Notes under the pieces: generated by a model
What the model was told of the DNA's origin: nothing
What the model saw: only the letters and a program-made list of their open reading frames with translations
Database searches by the model: none
Shown: in pieces, positions 17,014 to 24,682 of the stretch
How the letters are laid out: each line of letters starts with the position of its first letter
Position numbering within the stretch: position 1 is the stretch's first letter
Assembly (NCBI GenBank): GCA_963652075.1
Contig: CAVJRQ010000043.1
Coordinates: forward strand, 1-25,817
Source: Phocaeicola_A sp963652075
Lineage (GTDB): Bacteria > Bacteroidota > Bacteroidia > Bacteroidales > Bacteroidaceae
Direction: 5' to 3'
DNA length: 25,817 nucleotides
Translations under genes and position numbers: made by a program

Positions 17014-17835
17014 ATAGAGGTAAACCACGGAGGCGGGGATGGCCATGAGGGCACTGTCGAAGCGGTCGAGCCAACCTCCGTGACCGGGTAGGATACTGCC
17101 CGAATCCTTGATGCCCAACTGGCGTTTCATGAGTGACTCAATCAGGTCGCCCCAAGTGCCGAAGAAGACTACCGTCAGGGCGAAACCCAACCAAACCCAA
17201 AGAGGTGCGAATGGATTGAATTGCGCCATCACGCAAGCGGCGATGAGGGCAAAGACGCCTCCTCCCACGGAGCCTTCCCATGACTTCTTTGGGGAAATCC
17301 GCTCGAACAGCCGGTGTTTGCCCAGCAGACTGCCCACACAGTAGGCACCCGTGTCGTTTATCCAAATAAAGACGAATACCGCCAAAGGGAAAGCGGGATT
17401 GTATTCCACCACCATTCCTCCCGGTGTCGCGTTGCTATATGCCAGCACGTTGAGTAGCGAGAAGGGCAGGGCGATGTAGAGCTGGCTCATCATCGTGTAG
17501 GCCCAGTCGTTCAGCGGCTTGCTCTGCTTCAGGTAGAGCTCGCGGATGAAGGCGTACATTACGACGATAATATAAGGCACGAACACCGACAGTCCGAACA
17601 ACCTCAGACTGTAACCCATGAAGGCAAAGAAGAGGTAGGCTCCCGCCGTCATGGCGATGAGCGGACTTACGTTGATTTGGTCGTCCTTGTTTACCAACTT
17701 GCAGAACTCCCGGATGGTCAGAGCCGTGATGACGGCGAACAGAGTCCCGAAAGCGATGGGGCTGAGAACCGTGCAACATACGATGACTGCCACGAACAGT
17801 ATGCCGGTGATGCTTCTTTGTATCAGATTCGTCAT
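16996..17835 (-). CDS. cdsA: Phosphatidate cytidylyltransferase
   Basis: Inner-membrane enzyme that makes CDP-diacylglycerol from phosphatidate and CTP, the branch point of phospholipid synthesis. It has 279 residues with about eight hydrophobic segments. The diagnostic CDS signature near the C terminus is complete: SLMKRQLGIKDSGSILPGHGG then WLDRFDS (about 232-260; S...KR...KD.G...PGHGG..DR.D). ISPKKSWEG and INDTGAYCVG upstream are also conserved. It lies 17 bases after the ftsH stop, third in rsfS-ftsH-cdsA. Its 3' end overlaps the nitrilase gene tail to tail. Confidence 0.97.
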   Translation of the reverse strand: MTNLIQRSITGILFVAVIVCCTVLSPIAFGTLFAVITALTIREFCKLVNKDDQINVSPLIAMTAGAYLFFAFMGYSLRLFGLSVFVPYIIVVMYAFIRELYLKQSKPLNDWAYTMMSQLYIALPFSLLNVLAYSNATPGGMVVEYNPAFPLAVFVFIWINDTGAYCVGSLLGKHRLFERISPKKSWEGSVGGGVFALIAACVMAQFNPFAPLWVWLGFALTVVFFGTWGDLIESLMKRQLGIKDSGSILPGHGGWLDRFDSALMAIPASVVYLYLVGII

Positions 17836-17852
17836 AGTATTGTCAGTCGTTG

Positions 17853-20504
17853 TTATTCGTTCACTTTCGTCGCCTCACCATCGGCAATCTTCTCGTTGGT
17901 CGCCTTCTCGGCGGCCGCCTTTTCTTCAGCGGCATCCGTTTCGGGAGAATCCCAGTCGAAAGATTTCTGAGTCGCCCTTTGGACAGGCTTCTCGGGAGCT
18001 TTCGCTTCAGGAACTTCGGTCGGCTTTACTTCGGGAGCGGCCTCAGCCTTTGTTTCCGTGGTGCCTTCCGTAAGGTTAGCTTCGTTCGTTTCGGGAGCTT
18101 TTACTTCAGGAACTTCAGTTGACTTCACTTCGGGAGCTGCCTCAGCCTTTGTTTCCGTGGTCTTTTCCGTAAGGTTGGCTTCGTTTGTCTCGGGAGCTTT
18201 CGCTTCAGGAACTTCGGTCGGCTTTACTTCGGGAGCTGCCTCAGCCTTTGTTTCCGTGGTGCCTTTCGTAAGGTTGGCTTCGTTCGTCTCGGGAGCTTTT
18301 ATCTCAGGAACTTCGGTTGGCTTCGCTTCCTCCAACTTCACTTCATCGGGCTTCACTTCTTCCGCTTTCGCCTCATTGACTTTTGTTTCCTTCGACTTCT
18401 TCGACGAAGCCTTCTTTTGGACAATCTGTGCGGCAGCGACTATTTGGGAGGCGAACTTGTCAATCGTTTCATTGACCGTCTTCTCAACGGTTTTCATGTC
18501 TGGTTTCTCTGCTTTCACTCCCGGATCTTCGGCCTTCTCGCTGGTTGGCTTCACTTCGGAAGTTGCCTCAGCCGAAGTCTTCTTAGTTGTCGCATCGTTT
18601 GCCAAGATTTCTTCTGAGCGTGAAGCCCAAGGGCGTTTGCCGAAAATCTCTTCCACGTCTTCCGCAAAGATTACTTCGCGGTCCATCAGCAGTTGCGCCA
18701 ACCGGTTGTGTCCTTCCTGATGCTCTTTCAGGATGGCTTTGGCGCGGTTGTACTGCTCCTGAATCATGCGTTTCACCTCCTCGTCTATCAGCTTGGCGGT
18801 GCTTTCGCTATAAGGTTTCGTGAAGTAGTTCTCTTGCGTGTTGTAGTAGCAGAGGTTGGGCAATTTGTCGCTCATACCGGCGTAGGCAATCATGCCGTAC
18901 GACTGTTTGGTGACGCGTTCCAGGTCGTTCATCGCTCCGGTGGAAATCTTGCCTACGAACAACTCCTCGGCGGCACGTCCGCCCAAGGTGGCGCACATCT
19001 CGTCGAGCATCTGCTCCTTGGTTGTGATTTGCCGCTCTTCGGGCAAGTACCAAGCTGCTCCCAAGGCGCGTCCACGCGGCACGATGGTGACTTTTATCAA
19101 CGGATTGGCGTGCTCCAGAAACCACGACAGGGTGGCGTGTCCCGCCTCGTGCAGGGCAATGGTGTGTTTCTCGTCCTGCGTCATTACCTTCGTCTTCTTT
19201 TCCAATCCGCCCACGATGCGGTCTACGGCATCCAGAAAGTCCTGCCTGCCCACGAACTCCTTGTTGTGGCGGGCGGCTATCAGGGCAGCCTCGTTGCAGA
19301 CGTTGGCGATGTCCGCTCCCGAGAATCCCGGGGTCTGGCGTGCCAACAAGTCCACGTCCACCGTATTGTCAATCTTGATGGGGCGCAAGTGGACGCTGAA
19401 CACCTCTTTACGCTCGTTCAAGTCGGGCAGGTCTACGTGTATTTGCCGGTCGAAACGTCCGGCACGCAGCAATGCTTTGTCCAGAATATCGGCACGGTTG
19501 GTGGCTGCCAGAATGATGACTCCACTATTTGTACCGAATCCGTCCATCTCCGTGAGCAACTGGTTCAGCGTGCTCTCGCGCTCGTCGTTGCCTCCCATTG
19601 AGGGGTTCTTGCTACGGGCGCGTCCGATGGCGTCTATCTCGTCGATGAAGATGATGCAAGGTGATTTCTCCTTGGCTTGGCGGAACAGGTCGCGTACCCG
19701 CGAGGCTCCCACGCCCACGAACATCTCCACGAAGTCCGAACCGGAGAGCGAGAAGAACGGTACGTCCGCTTCACCTGCCACAGCCTTGGCCAACAGGGTC
19801 TTACCTGTTCCCGGAGGACCAACCAACAGTGCACCTTTGGGGATTTTTCCTCCCAGTTCGGTGTATTTGCCGGGGTTCTTCAGAAACTCCACAATCTCCT
19901 GTACCTCTTGCTTGGCTTCGGCTTGTCCGGCCACGTCCTTGAACGTCACGCGGTTAGCGGTATTCTTCTCCACTATCTGCGCTTTGGAGCGTCCCACGCT
20001 GAACACGCCTCCGCCTCCGGCGGCACCGTTGCTCATGCGTCGCATCATGAACACCCAGAAGAAGATAATCAGAATGAAAGGCAGCATGTTCCAGAAGAGG
20101 GCTGTCATGTAGTCCTTCTTCTCACCGTAGTCGCGCGTTATCCGAGGGTTGTTTTCCGACTTCTCGCACTCGTCGAGGTAGTTGTCCAGTGTCGTGACGG
20201 AGCCAATCTTCATTGTCACCATCGGGTTGCGCAGCGCTTTTTCGGCGTTCTGCTTGAACACCTCGCGGACGAACTCCGGCTTGATGAACACATCCACCGA
20301 ATTGTCGTTGTAAGCAATCACTTTGCTGACGTAACCTTTGGTCACGTAGCCTTTGAATTCCGTGAAGTCTATCTTCTTCAGAGCGACGTTGTCGCCGTTG
20401 AGGAAGAAGACGGAGAGAAGCCCGATGATGATGAGGGCGTATAGCCAATTGAGATTGAATTTTGGCATATTGATTTTCGATTTCTGATCGTTTCCTTGTT
20501 CCAT
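17853..20504 (-). CDS. ftsH: ATP-dependent zinc metalloprotease FtsH with long repetitive C-terminal tail
   Basis: Membrane-anchored AAA+ protease for quality control of membrane proteins, 883 residues against about 650-700 in most relatives. TM1 is at about 21-35 and TM2 at about 139-155, with the periplasmic domain between. In the AAA domain, Walker A is GPPGTGKT (229-236), Walker B IIFIDEID (285-292), and the arginine-finger region RAGRFDRQ follows. The zinc site is HEAGH (452-456) with the third ligand aspartate in GAMNDLER (about 527). The conserved core ends near 640. The rest (about 640-883) is Glu/Lys/Ala/Thr/Pro-rich, without hydrophobic segments, and contains about 3.3 copies of a 33-residue repeat beginning PTEVPEAKAPETNEANL. 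That tail is probably disordered. The reading frame is open throughout. It sits 6 bases after rsfS. Confidence 0.96.
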   Translation of the reverse strand: MEQGNDQKSKINMPKFNLNWLYALIIIGLLSVFFLNGDNVALKKIDFTEFKGYVTKGYVSKVIAYNDNSVDVFIKPEFVREVFKQNAEKALRNPMVTMKIGSVTTLDNYLDECEKSENNPRITRDYGEKKDYMTALFWNMLPFILIIFFWVFMMRRMSNGAAGGGGVFSVGRSKAQIVEKNTANRVTFKDVAGQAEAKQEVQEIVEFLKNPGKYTELGGKIPKGALLVGPPGTGKTLLAKAVAGEADVPFFSLSGSDFVEMFVGVGASRVRDLFRQAKEKSPCIIFIDEIDAIGRARSKNPSMGGNDERESTLNQLLTEMDGFGTNSGVIILAATNRADILDKALLRAGRFDRQIHVDLPDLNERKEVFSVHLRPIKIDNTVDVDLLARQTPGFSGADIANVCNEAALIAARHNKEFVGRQDFLDAVDRIVGGLEKKTKVMTQDEKHTIALHEAGHATLSWFLEHANPLIKVTIVPRGRALGAAWYLPEERQITTKEQMLDEMCATLGGRAAEELFVGKISTGAMNDLERVTKQSYGMIAYAGMSDKLPNLCYYNTQENYFTKPYSESTAKLIDEEVKRMIQEQYNRAKAILKEHQEGHNRLAQLLMDREVIFAEDVEEIFGKRPWASRSEEILANDATTKKTSAEATSEVKPTSEKAEDPGVKAEKPDMKTVEKTVNETIDKFASQIVAAAQIVQKKASSKKSKETKVNEAKAEEVKPDEVKLEEAKPTEVPEIKAPETNEANLTKGTTETKAEAAPEVKPTEVPEAKAPETNEANLTEKTTETKAEAAPEVKSTEVPEVKAPETNEANLTEGTTETKAEAAPEVKPTEVPEAKAPEKPVQRATQKSFDWDSPETDAAEEKAAAEKATNEKIADGEATKVNE
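17994..18324 (-). repeat. 99-bp tandem repeats inside the ftsH 3' end
   Basis: The word gaacttc recurs at 18011, 18110, 18209 and 18308 on the plus strand, an exact 99-bp period, with nearly all intervening sequence conserved. Three full units and a partial fourth encode 33-residue repeats (P/S-TEVPE-x-KAPETNEANL...ETKAEAAPEVK). The unit length is a multiple of three, so copy-number change keeps the frame. Differences between copies are few, which suggests recent or ongoing duplication. Confidence 0.9.
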
Positions 20505-20510
20505 AATAGT

Positions 20511-20873
20511 TTAGTCAATGTCAGGGATTTCCGTTAGTTGCGCGTCGGCCCACAAGTGTTCCAAGTCGTAGAACCCGCGGATGTCCGGCAGGAATACGTG
20601 CACCATCACGTCGGCATAGTCCATCGCCACCCATTGCGCGTTGTTCTGTCCGACCACTGCCTGTGGCTTCTCGTGTGTCTCCTCACGGACGTGCTCCTTG
20701 ACGGAGTCGGTGATGGCGAGCACCTGGCTGGGCGAGTTACCCTGGCAGATGACGAAATATTTGCAGACGGCATCGTCGATGTTGGTCAGGTTGACCACCA
20801 CGATGCGTTTCCCCTTCTTCTCTTGGATTCCTTCTTTTATCTTTTCTACTAAAGTTTCTGTTTGATTCATCAT
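20511..20873 (-). CDS. rsfS: Ribosome silencing factor RsfS
   Basis: 120-residue RsfS/Iojap/YbeB protein. It binds ribosomal protein uL14 and blocks subunit joining in starved cells. Typical parts are the N-terminal helix (LVEKIKEGI), VVVNLTNI, YFVICQGNSPSQVLAITDSV, WVAMDYADVMVHVF and the closing RGFYDLEHLWADA. Two successive ATG codons (20873 and 20870) are possible starts. It heads the rsfS-ftsH-cdsA unit, an arrangement common in Bacteroidales, 6 bases before ftsH. A -7 element lies about 57 bases upstream. Confidence 0.95.
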   Translation of the reverse strand: MMNQTETLVEKIKEGIQEKKGKRIVVVNLTNIDDAVCKYFVICQGNSPSQVLAITDSVKEHVREETHEKPQAVVGQNNAQWVAMDYADVMVHVFLPDIRGFYDLEHLWADAQLTEIPDID

Positions 20874-20929
20874 TCTTTCTTAGTCAACTGTTTTTTTATT
20901 GAAGTTAGGCTTTCTTGCGTTTTAGTTGG

Positions 20930-20937
20930 CAAAGATA
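20930..20937 (-). promoter_or_regulatory. -7 promoter element for rsfS-ftsH-cdsA
   Basis: On the minus strand this reads TATCTTTG, a perfect TAnnTTTG, about 57 bases before the rsfS start. A -33 TTTG is not evident. The stretch from here to the tRNA terminator (20938-21120) is AT-rich at first and then mixed; I see no gene in it. Confidence 0.45.
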
Positions 20938-21120
20938 CGCTATAATTACATTATAATCCGTTTTTGTTCGCCTTTATTTCGCCTCGTTTTTGTATTTTTT
21001 AGGAAGCCTTCCGGTAACTCTCTCGGGCAGGACATCCCCAATGACCTGTCTGCTACCATGCATCACCGTATCTTCCGGTGGCATTCCGAACACCTGGGGT
21101 CAGCGGAAAGAAGCTAATGT

Positions 21121-21156
21121 AAAAGAAAAGGAGTTAAGTCAACGACTTAACTCCTT
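21121..21156 (-). terminator. Intrinsic terminator of the tRNA-Pro gene
   Basis: GGAGTTAAGTC (21130-21140) and GACTTAACTCC (21144-21154) form a perfect 11-bp stem with a three-base loop, extendable by two A-T pairs. Read on the minus strand the hairpin is followed by TTTTCTTTT. It lies about 13 bases past the tRNA 3' end. Confidence 0.85.
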
Positions 21157-21168
21157 CGTAATCACCAG

Positions 21169-21243
21169 TCGGGGTGACTGGATTCGAACCAGCGACCACT
21201 CGCCCCCCAGACGAGTACTCTAACCGGGCTGAGCTACACCCCG
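21169..21243 (-). tRNA. tRNA-Pro (anticodon GGG)
   Basis: Read on the minus strand the gene is 75 bases. The acceptor stem CGGGGTG pairs with CACCCCG, followed by discriminator A; CCA is not encoded. The D arm contains GCTCAGCCCGGTTAGAGT. The anticodon stem is CTCGT/GCGAG around the seven-base loop CTGGGGG, giving anticodon GGG, which reads CCC and CCU proline codons. The T arm is GCTGGTTCGAATCCAGT. It has its own promoter and terminator and so is a single-gene transcript. Confidence 0.95.
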
Positions 21244-21254
21244 AATTGCGGATG

Positions 21255-21286
21255 CAAAAGTAGAACTTCTTGTGAAACCATCCAAA
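21255..21286 (-). promoter_or_regulatory. Consensus Bacteroides-type promoter of tRNA-Pro
   Basis: On the minus strand TTTG (21286-21283) is followed after exactly 20 bases by TACTTTTG (21262-21255). Both match the -33/-7 consensus (TTTG and TAnnTTTG) perfectly. The tRNA begins 11 bases beyond the -7 element. This is the best promoter in the window. Confidence 0.8.
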
Positions 21287-21433
21287 TTTTAGAGGACGTT
21301 TTTTCGCATTATTTTCAAACTCACTGTTAATGAGGAGAGGAATCATGTTGCTGAACGGCGGATGCCGCAAGGGTAGCGGTGCGCAAAAGAGAACAGATTA
21401 CCCGGATTATGGTGAACATTCCCATTTTTTATG

Positions 21434-21441
21434 TAGCTTTG
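21434..21441 (+). promoter_or_regulatory. -7 promoter element for aroA
   Basis: TAGCTTTG matches TAnnTTTG and lies 29 bases before the aroA ATG at 21471. It falls within the in-frame upstream extension of the aroA frame, supporting the ATG at 21471. No clear -33 element is visible. Confidence 0.5.
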
Positions 21442-21470
21442 CAACGTTTATTTCAAGAGAACGACTGAAA

Positions 21471-22844
21471 ATGCAGATTACACTATCAGCTCCAAAAGCT
21501 ATATGTTGTCAGGTGGACTTACCCGCTTCGAAGAGCATCAGCAACCGGGCGCTCCTGCTCAACGCCTTGAGCGGCAACGGCGCACTGCCGCAAAACCTCT
21601 CCGACTGCGATGATACACAGGTCATGTTGGCTGCACTCACCGAGGCAGACTCGGCGGTTGCCTCATCTGACCGGGCGAACCTTGCGGGCGATGCAGCGAT
21701 TCCGACCCTCGACATCAAGGCCGCAGGGACTGCCATGCGCTTCCTCACCGCCTACCGCTCCATTACGCCCGGAACGGTGGTCATCACCGGAACGCAGCGT
21801 ATGCGCCAGCGCCCTATCCGCATCCTCGTGGATGCGTTGCGCACTTTGGGGGCTGACATTCATTATACCGAACAAGAGGGATTCCCTCCACTCCGCATCA
21901 CGGGAAGAACGCTCGGAAGCGGAGCGCATGAAAACAGAGCGGAAGTCGACGGAACGGCTACCGATGGTATCCCTTTTGGCGACGAGATTACGCTGCAGGG
22001 CGATGTCAGTTCGCAGTACATTTCCGCACTGCTGATGATTGCCCCCACGCTGCAAGCCGGGCTGACGCTTCACCTTCAGGGAGAGGTCGTCTCACGGCCT
22101 TATATCGACCTTACCCTCCGGCTGATGCATGATTTTGGTGCTGAGGCTGATTGGACAGACGCACACACGATACGAGTGCCACACGGCACATACCGCCCCA
22201 CACCGTACTACGTGGAGAGCGACTGGAGTGCCGCCTCCTATTGGTATCAAATGGTGGCTCTTGCGCCCGAGGCGGAGGTCTGCCTGAAGGGGCTCTTCGC
22301 CCATAGCTATCAAGGCGATGCCGTGGTGGCGAGCCTCTTCGAGAAACTCGGTGTGCAGACAGCTTTTGATGAAGGAGGCGTGACGCTGACCAAACGTCCG
22401 TGCAGTCTGTCACGCTTCGACTATGATTTCGTGGACCAGCCCGACTTGGCGCAGACGTTTGTCGTCACGTGTGCCTTGATGGGAGTGCCTTTCCGCTTCA
22501 CTGGACTGCAGAGCCTCAAAATCAAGGAGACCGACCGCATTGCCGCCCTTCGCCGCGAGATGAGGAAGCTGGGCTACCTTATCAGCGAAGCCGACGACTC
22601 CATACTCTATTGGGACGGCGAACGCTGCCAACCGCAGTCCGACCCTGCCATAGACACCTACGAAGACCACCGTATGGCCATGGCCTTTGCTCCGGCCTCG
22701 CTCGTGATGCCGACGCTGCGCGTCAACAACCCACAGGTCGTCTCCAAGTCCTACCTCGCCTATTGGACTCATCTGCAGGCGGCCGGGTTCACGGTCACTG
22801 AGACTTCCGATAAAGAAGCGACCGGGGAGGGTGAGAACCTATGA
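21471..22844 (+). CDS. aroA: 3-phosphoshikimate 1-carboxyvinyltransferase (EPSP synthase)
   Basis: Sixth step of the shikimate pathway: shikimate-3-phosphate plus PEP gives EPSP. It has 457 residues, somewhat above the roughly 410-430 usual. It is a divergent Bacteroidota type but keeps LPASKSISNRALLLNAL (PEP and S3P binding), AGTAMRFLTAY, GDVSSQYISALLM, KIKETDRIAALRREM and YEDHRMAMAFAPASL. Extra length lies in two loops: about 62-80 (between ALTEAD and IPTLDIK) and about 149-162 (TLGSGAHENRAEVDG). The first ATG after the -7 element (21471) gives the natural N terminus. An ATG overlaps its stop codon (ATGA at 22841) but opens only 34 codons. Confidence 0.95.
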   Translation: MQITLSAPKAICCQVDLPASKSISNRALLLNALSGNGALPQNLSDCDDTQVMLAALTEADSAVASSDRANLAGDAAIPTLDIKAAGTAMRFLTAYRSITPGTVVITGTQRMRQRPIRILVDALRTLGADIHYTEQEGFPPLRITGRTLGSGAHENRAEVDGTATDGIPFGDEITLQGDVSSQYISALLMIAPTLQAGLTLHLQGEVVSRPYIDLTLRLMHDFGAEADWTDAHTIRVPHGTYRPTPYYVESDWSAASYWYQMVALAPEAEVCLKGLFAHSYQGDAVVASLFEKLGVQTAFDEGGVTLTKRPCSLSRFDYDFVDQPDLAQTFVVTCALMGVPFRFTGLQSLKIKETDRIAALRREMRKLGYLISEADDSILYWDGERCQPQSDPAIDTYEDHRMAMAFAPASLVMPTLRVNNPQVVSKSYLAYWTHLQAAGFTVTETSDKEATGEGENL

Positions 22845-22956
22845 GAACGCTGGAAGTTAGGCCAGGGTCACCCGCCTTGGCGGAGATTGACGGAAGAAGT
22901 CGCTCGCTTGGTTGGCGGAGCGGACAGCCGATAAGAAACTTGTGAACGAGAGACCC

Positions 22957-23394
22957 ATGTGGATACTGATTGTTAGTCTGTTGGTGTTGACCTTAGTGGC
23001 GATGCTTACCGGTCTCCTCAAGAACCGCTCCGACCGCAGGAAGCGGGAGAGGGGAGAGGCGGTGGAGAGTGCGCTGCCTGTCAACCCCGTCGACATGGAG
23101 TGCTGTGGCCAACACGAGGTGTGCGAGAAAGAGAGCCTCTTGGCGGCAGTCAGCAAACAGATAGAGTATTACGACGACGAGGAACTGGACGCTTACCGCG
23201 GCACGGCCTCCGATGCCTACACCGCTGAGCAGACCGAGCGGTTTCGTGACGTGCTCTACACGATGCGCGACACCGAAGTGGCGGGCTGGGTGAGAAGTCT
23301 GCAGCTCCGTGGTGTCGCCCTGCCCGACGCCCTCAAGGACGAAGTCATCCTCATCGTCGGCGACCGCCGCTCCGGCGGTGGAACAGGAGCTTGA
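22957..23394 (+). CDS. Hypothetical single-pass membrane protein with CCGQHxxC motif
   Basis: 145 residues from the ATG at 22957. The N terminus is one membrane helix (WILIVSLLVLTLVAMLTGLL, residues 2-21) followed by a basic KNRSDRRKRER stretch, so the rest should be cytoplasmic. At about 47-55 it has ECCGQHEVC, a compact Cys/His cluster able to bind metal. Then come SLLAAVSKQIEYYDDEELDAY and a helical C-terminal domain (RFRDVLYTMRDTEVAGWVRSLQLRG). I believe close relatives occur in other Bacteroidales at the same place, but no function is known to me. An in-frame TTG at 22912 could add 15 residues. It ends at, or overlaps by four bases, the metal permease frame, which suggests a link to metals (inference). 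Confidence 0.75.
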   Translation: MWILIVSLLVLTLVAMLTGLLKNRSDRRKRERGEAVESALPVNPVDMECCGQHEVCEKESLLAAVSKQIEYYDDEELDAYRGTASDAYTAEQTERFRDVLYTMRDTEVAGWVRSLQLRGVALPDALKDEVILIVGDRRSGGGTGA

Positions 23395-23432
23395 ACGGAA
23401 CGGAAACATTAAACCAAGAAGAAACTATAAAC

Positions 23433-24248
23433 GTGGATATACTGCAATACACATTCTTTCAAAACGCCCTCATCGGAAGCCTGTTGGCAAGTGTCGTGTG
23501 CGGACTGATAGGTACTTACATCGTCACCCGCCGACTGGTGTTCATCAGTGGAGGCATCACTCACGCCTCCTTTGGCGGCATCGGACTGGGTGTCTTCTTC
23601 GGACTGCCGCCCATCCTCACGGCGGCTCTCTTCTCCGTCCTCTCCGCCTTCGGGGTGGAGTGGCTCAGCAAGCGGCGCGACATGCGCGAGGATTCCGCCA
23701 TCGCCGTCTTCTGGACCTTTGGCATGGCTGTGGGTATCATCTTCAGCTTCCTCTCGCCGGGGTTCGTCCCCGACCTATCCAGCTACCTTTTCGGCAACAT
23801 CCTCACCATTACGCGGACCGACCTTTGGACTCTCGCCGTGCTGACTGTCGTGGTGCTGGCGTTCTTTGCCCTCTTCCTCAACCCCATCATCTACGTCTCG
23901 TTCGACCGTGAGTTCGCCCGTTCGCAACGGTTGCCCGTGCGGACGCTGGAGTACGCGCTGATGATGTTCATCGCCCTCACCATCGTGGCTTGCCTGCGCA
24001 TGGTCGGCATCGTGCTCGTCATCTCCCTACTCACCGTTCCGCAGATGACCGCCAACCTCTTCACCTGCCGCTACCGGCTCATCATCCTCCTCTCCGTTTT
24101 CATCGGCTACGCCAGCTGCCTGGGCGGACTGTGGCTCTCCTACGTCTACAACGTGCCTTCGGGCGCGTCCATCATATTCTTCTCCATACTCATCTACGCC
24201 CTCTGCAAGCTGGGAAAGACGGTATGCGGAAAGTTCGTTCATACCTAA
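23433..24248 (+). CDS. Metal ABC transporter permease (ZnuB/ABC-3 family)
   Basis: Inner-membrane permease subunit for Zn2+/Mn2+/Fe2+ type uptake, 271 residues with about eight hydrophobic helices. The family segment VTRRLVFISGGITHASFGGIGLG is split here as VTRRLVFISGG and ITHASFGGIGLG. It is followed by the ED motif in MREDSAIAVFW and by YLFGNILT; MVGIVLVISLLTVPQMTA near the C terminus is also typical. I favour the GTG at 23433 (VDILQYTFFQNALIGSLLAS). A TTG at 23391 overlapping the upstream stop codon would add 14 residues that look unrelated to the family. No ATPase or binding-protein gene adjoins it, so partners must be encoded elsewhere. Confidence 0.88.
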   Translation: MDILQYTFFQNALIGSLLASVVCGLIGTYIVTRRLVFISGGITHASFGGIGLGVFFGLPPILTAALFSVLSAFGVEWLSKRRDMREDSAIAVFWTFGMAVGIIFSFLSPGFVPDLSSYLFGNILTITRTDLWTLAVLTVVVLAFFALFLNPIIYVSFDREFARSQRLPVRTLEYALMMFIALTIVACLRMVGIVLVISLLTVPQMTANLFTCRYRLIILLSVFIGYASCLGGLWLSYVYNVPSGASIIFFSILIYALCKLGKTVCGKFVHT

Positions 24249-24263
24249 AAACTTTGCGTCATT

Positions 24264-24677
24264 ATGGAAATAAAGATTGATTCACTCTCCACCATCGACC
24301 AGGCCGCCCGTACCTTCGCGCGCGCCATGGGCGACCACACCGTCTTCGCCTTCTACGGCGGCATGGGGGCCGGCAAGACCACCTTCGTCAAGGCTCTCTG
24401 CGAAGTACTCGGTGTCACCGACGATACCGTCACTTCGCCCACCTTCGCCATCGTCAACGAGTATCGTTCCGACAGCGGCGAACTGATTTACCATTTCGAC
24501 TTCTACCGCGTCAAGCGTCTTGAGGAGGTCTACGACATGGGCTATGAGGACTATTTCTACAGCGGAGCCCTCTGTCTTATCGAGTGGCCCGAGTTGGTGG
24601 AAGAACTCTTGCCCGAGGATACGGTCCGCGTCACCATCGAGGAACAGCCCGACGGTTCACGGCTGCTGAAGATGTAA
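24264..24677 (+). CDS. tsaE: tRNA threonylcarbamoyladenosine biosynthesis ATPase TsaE
   Basis: 137-residue P-loop ATPase that supports TsaB-TsaD in making t6A37 on ANN-decoding tRNAs. Walker A is GGMGAGKTT (32-40), TSPTFAIVNEY is the switch-like segment, YHFDFYRVKRLEEVYDMGYEDY follows (given here as YHFDFYRVKRLEE and VYDMGYEDY), and LIEWPELVEELLP is the conserved Walker-B-like end. It begins 15 bases after the permease and ends 5 bases before the Imm17-like gene, so it belongs to the same run. Confidence 0.96.
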   Translation: MEIKIDSLSTIDQAARTFARAMGDHTVFAFYGGMGAGKTTFVKALCEVLGVTDDTVTSPTFAIVNEYRSDSGELIYHFDFYRVKRLEEVYDMGYEDYFYSGALCLIEWPELVEELLPEDTVRVTIEEQPDGSRLLKM

Positions 24678-24682
24678 AGGCC

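Noticed and set aside
18058..18720. 220-codon plus-strand frame within the ftsH repeats
   Set aside because: It is the complement of the repetitive ftsH tail and inherits an artificial repeat pattern; the minus-strand frame continues an intact FtsH.
21330..21470. N-terminal extension of the AroA frame by 47 codons
   Set aside because: It contains the -7 element at 21434 and has no EPSP synthase similarity; the enzyme begins naturally at MQITLSAPK.
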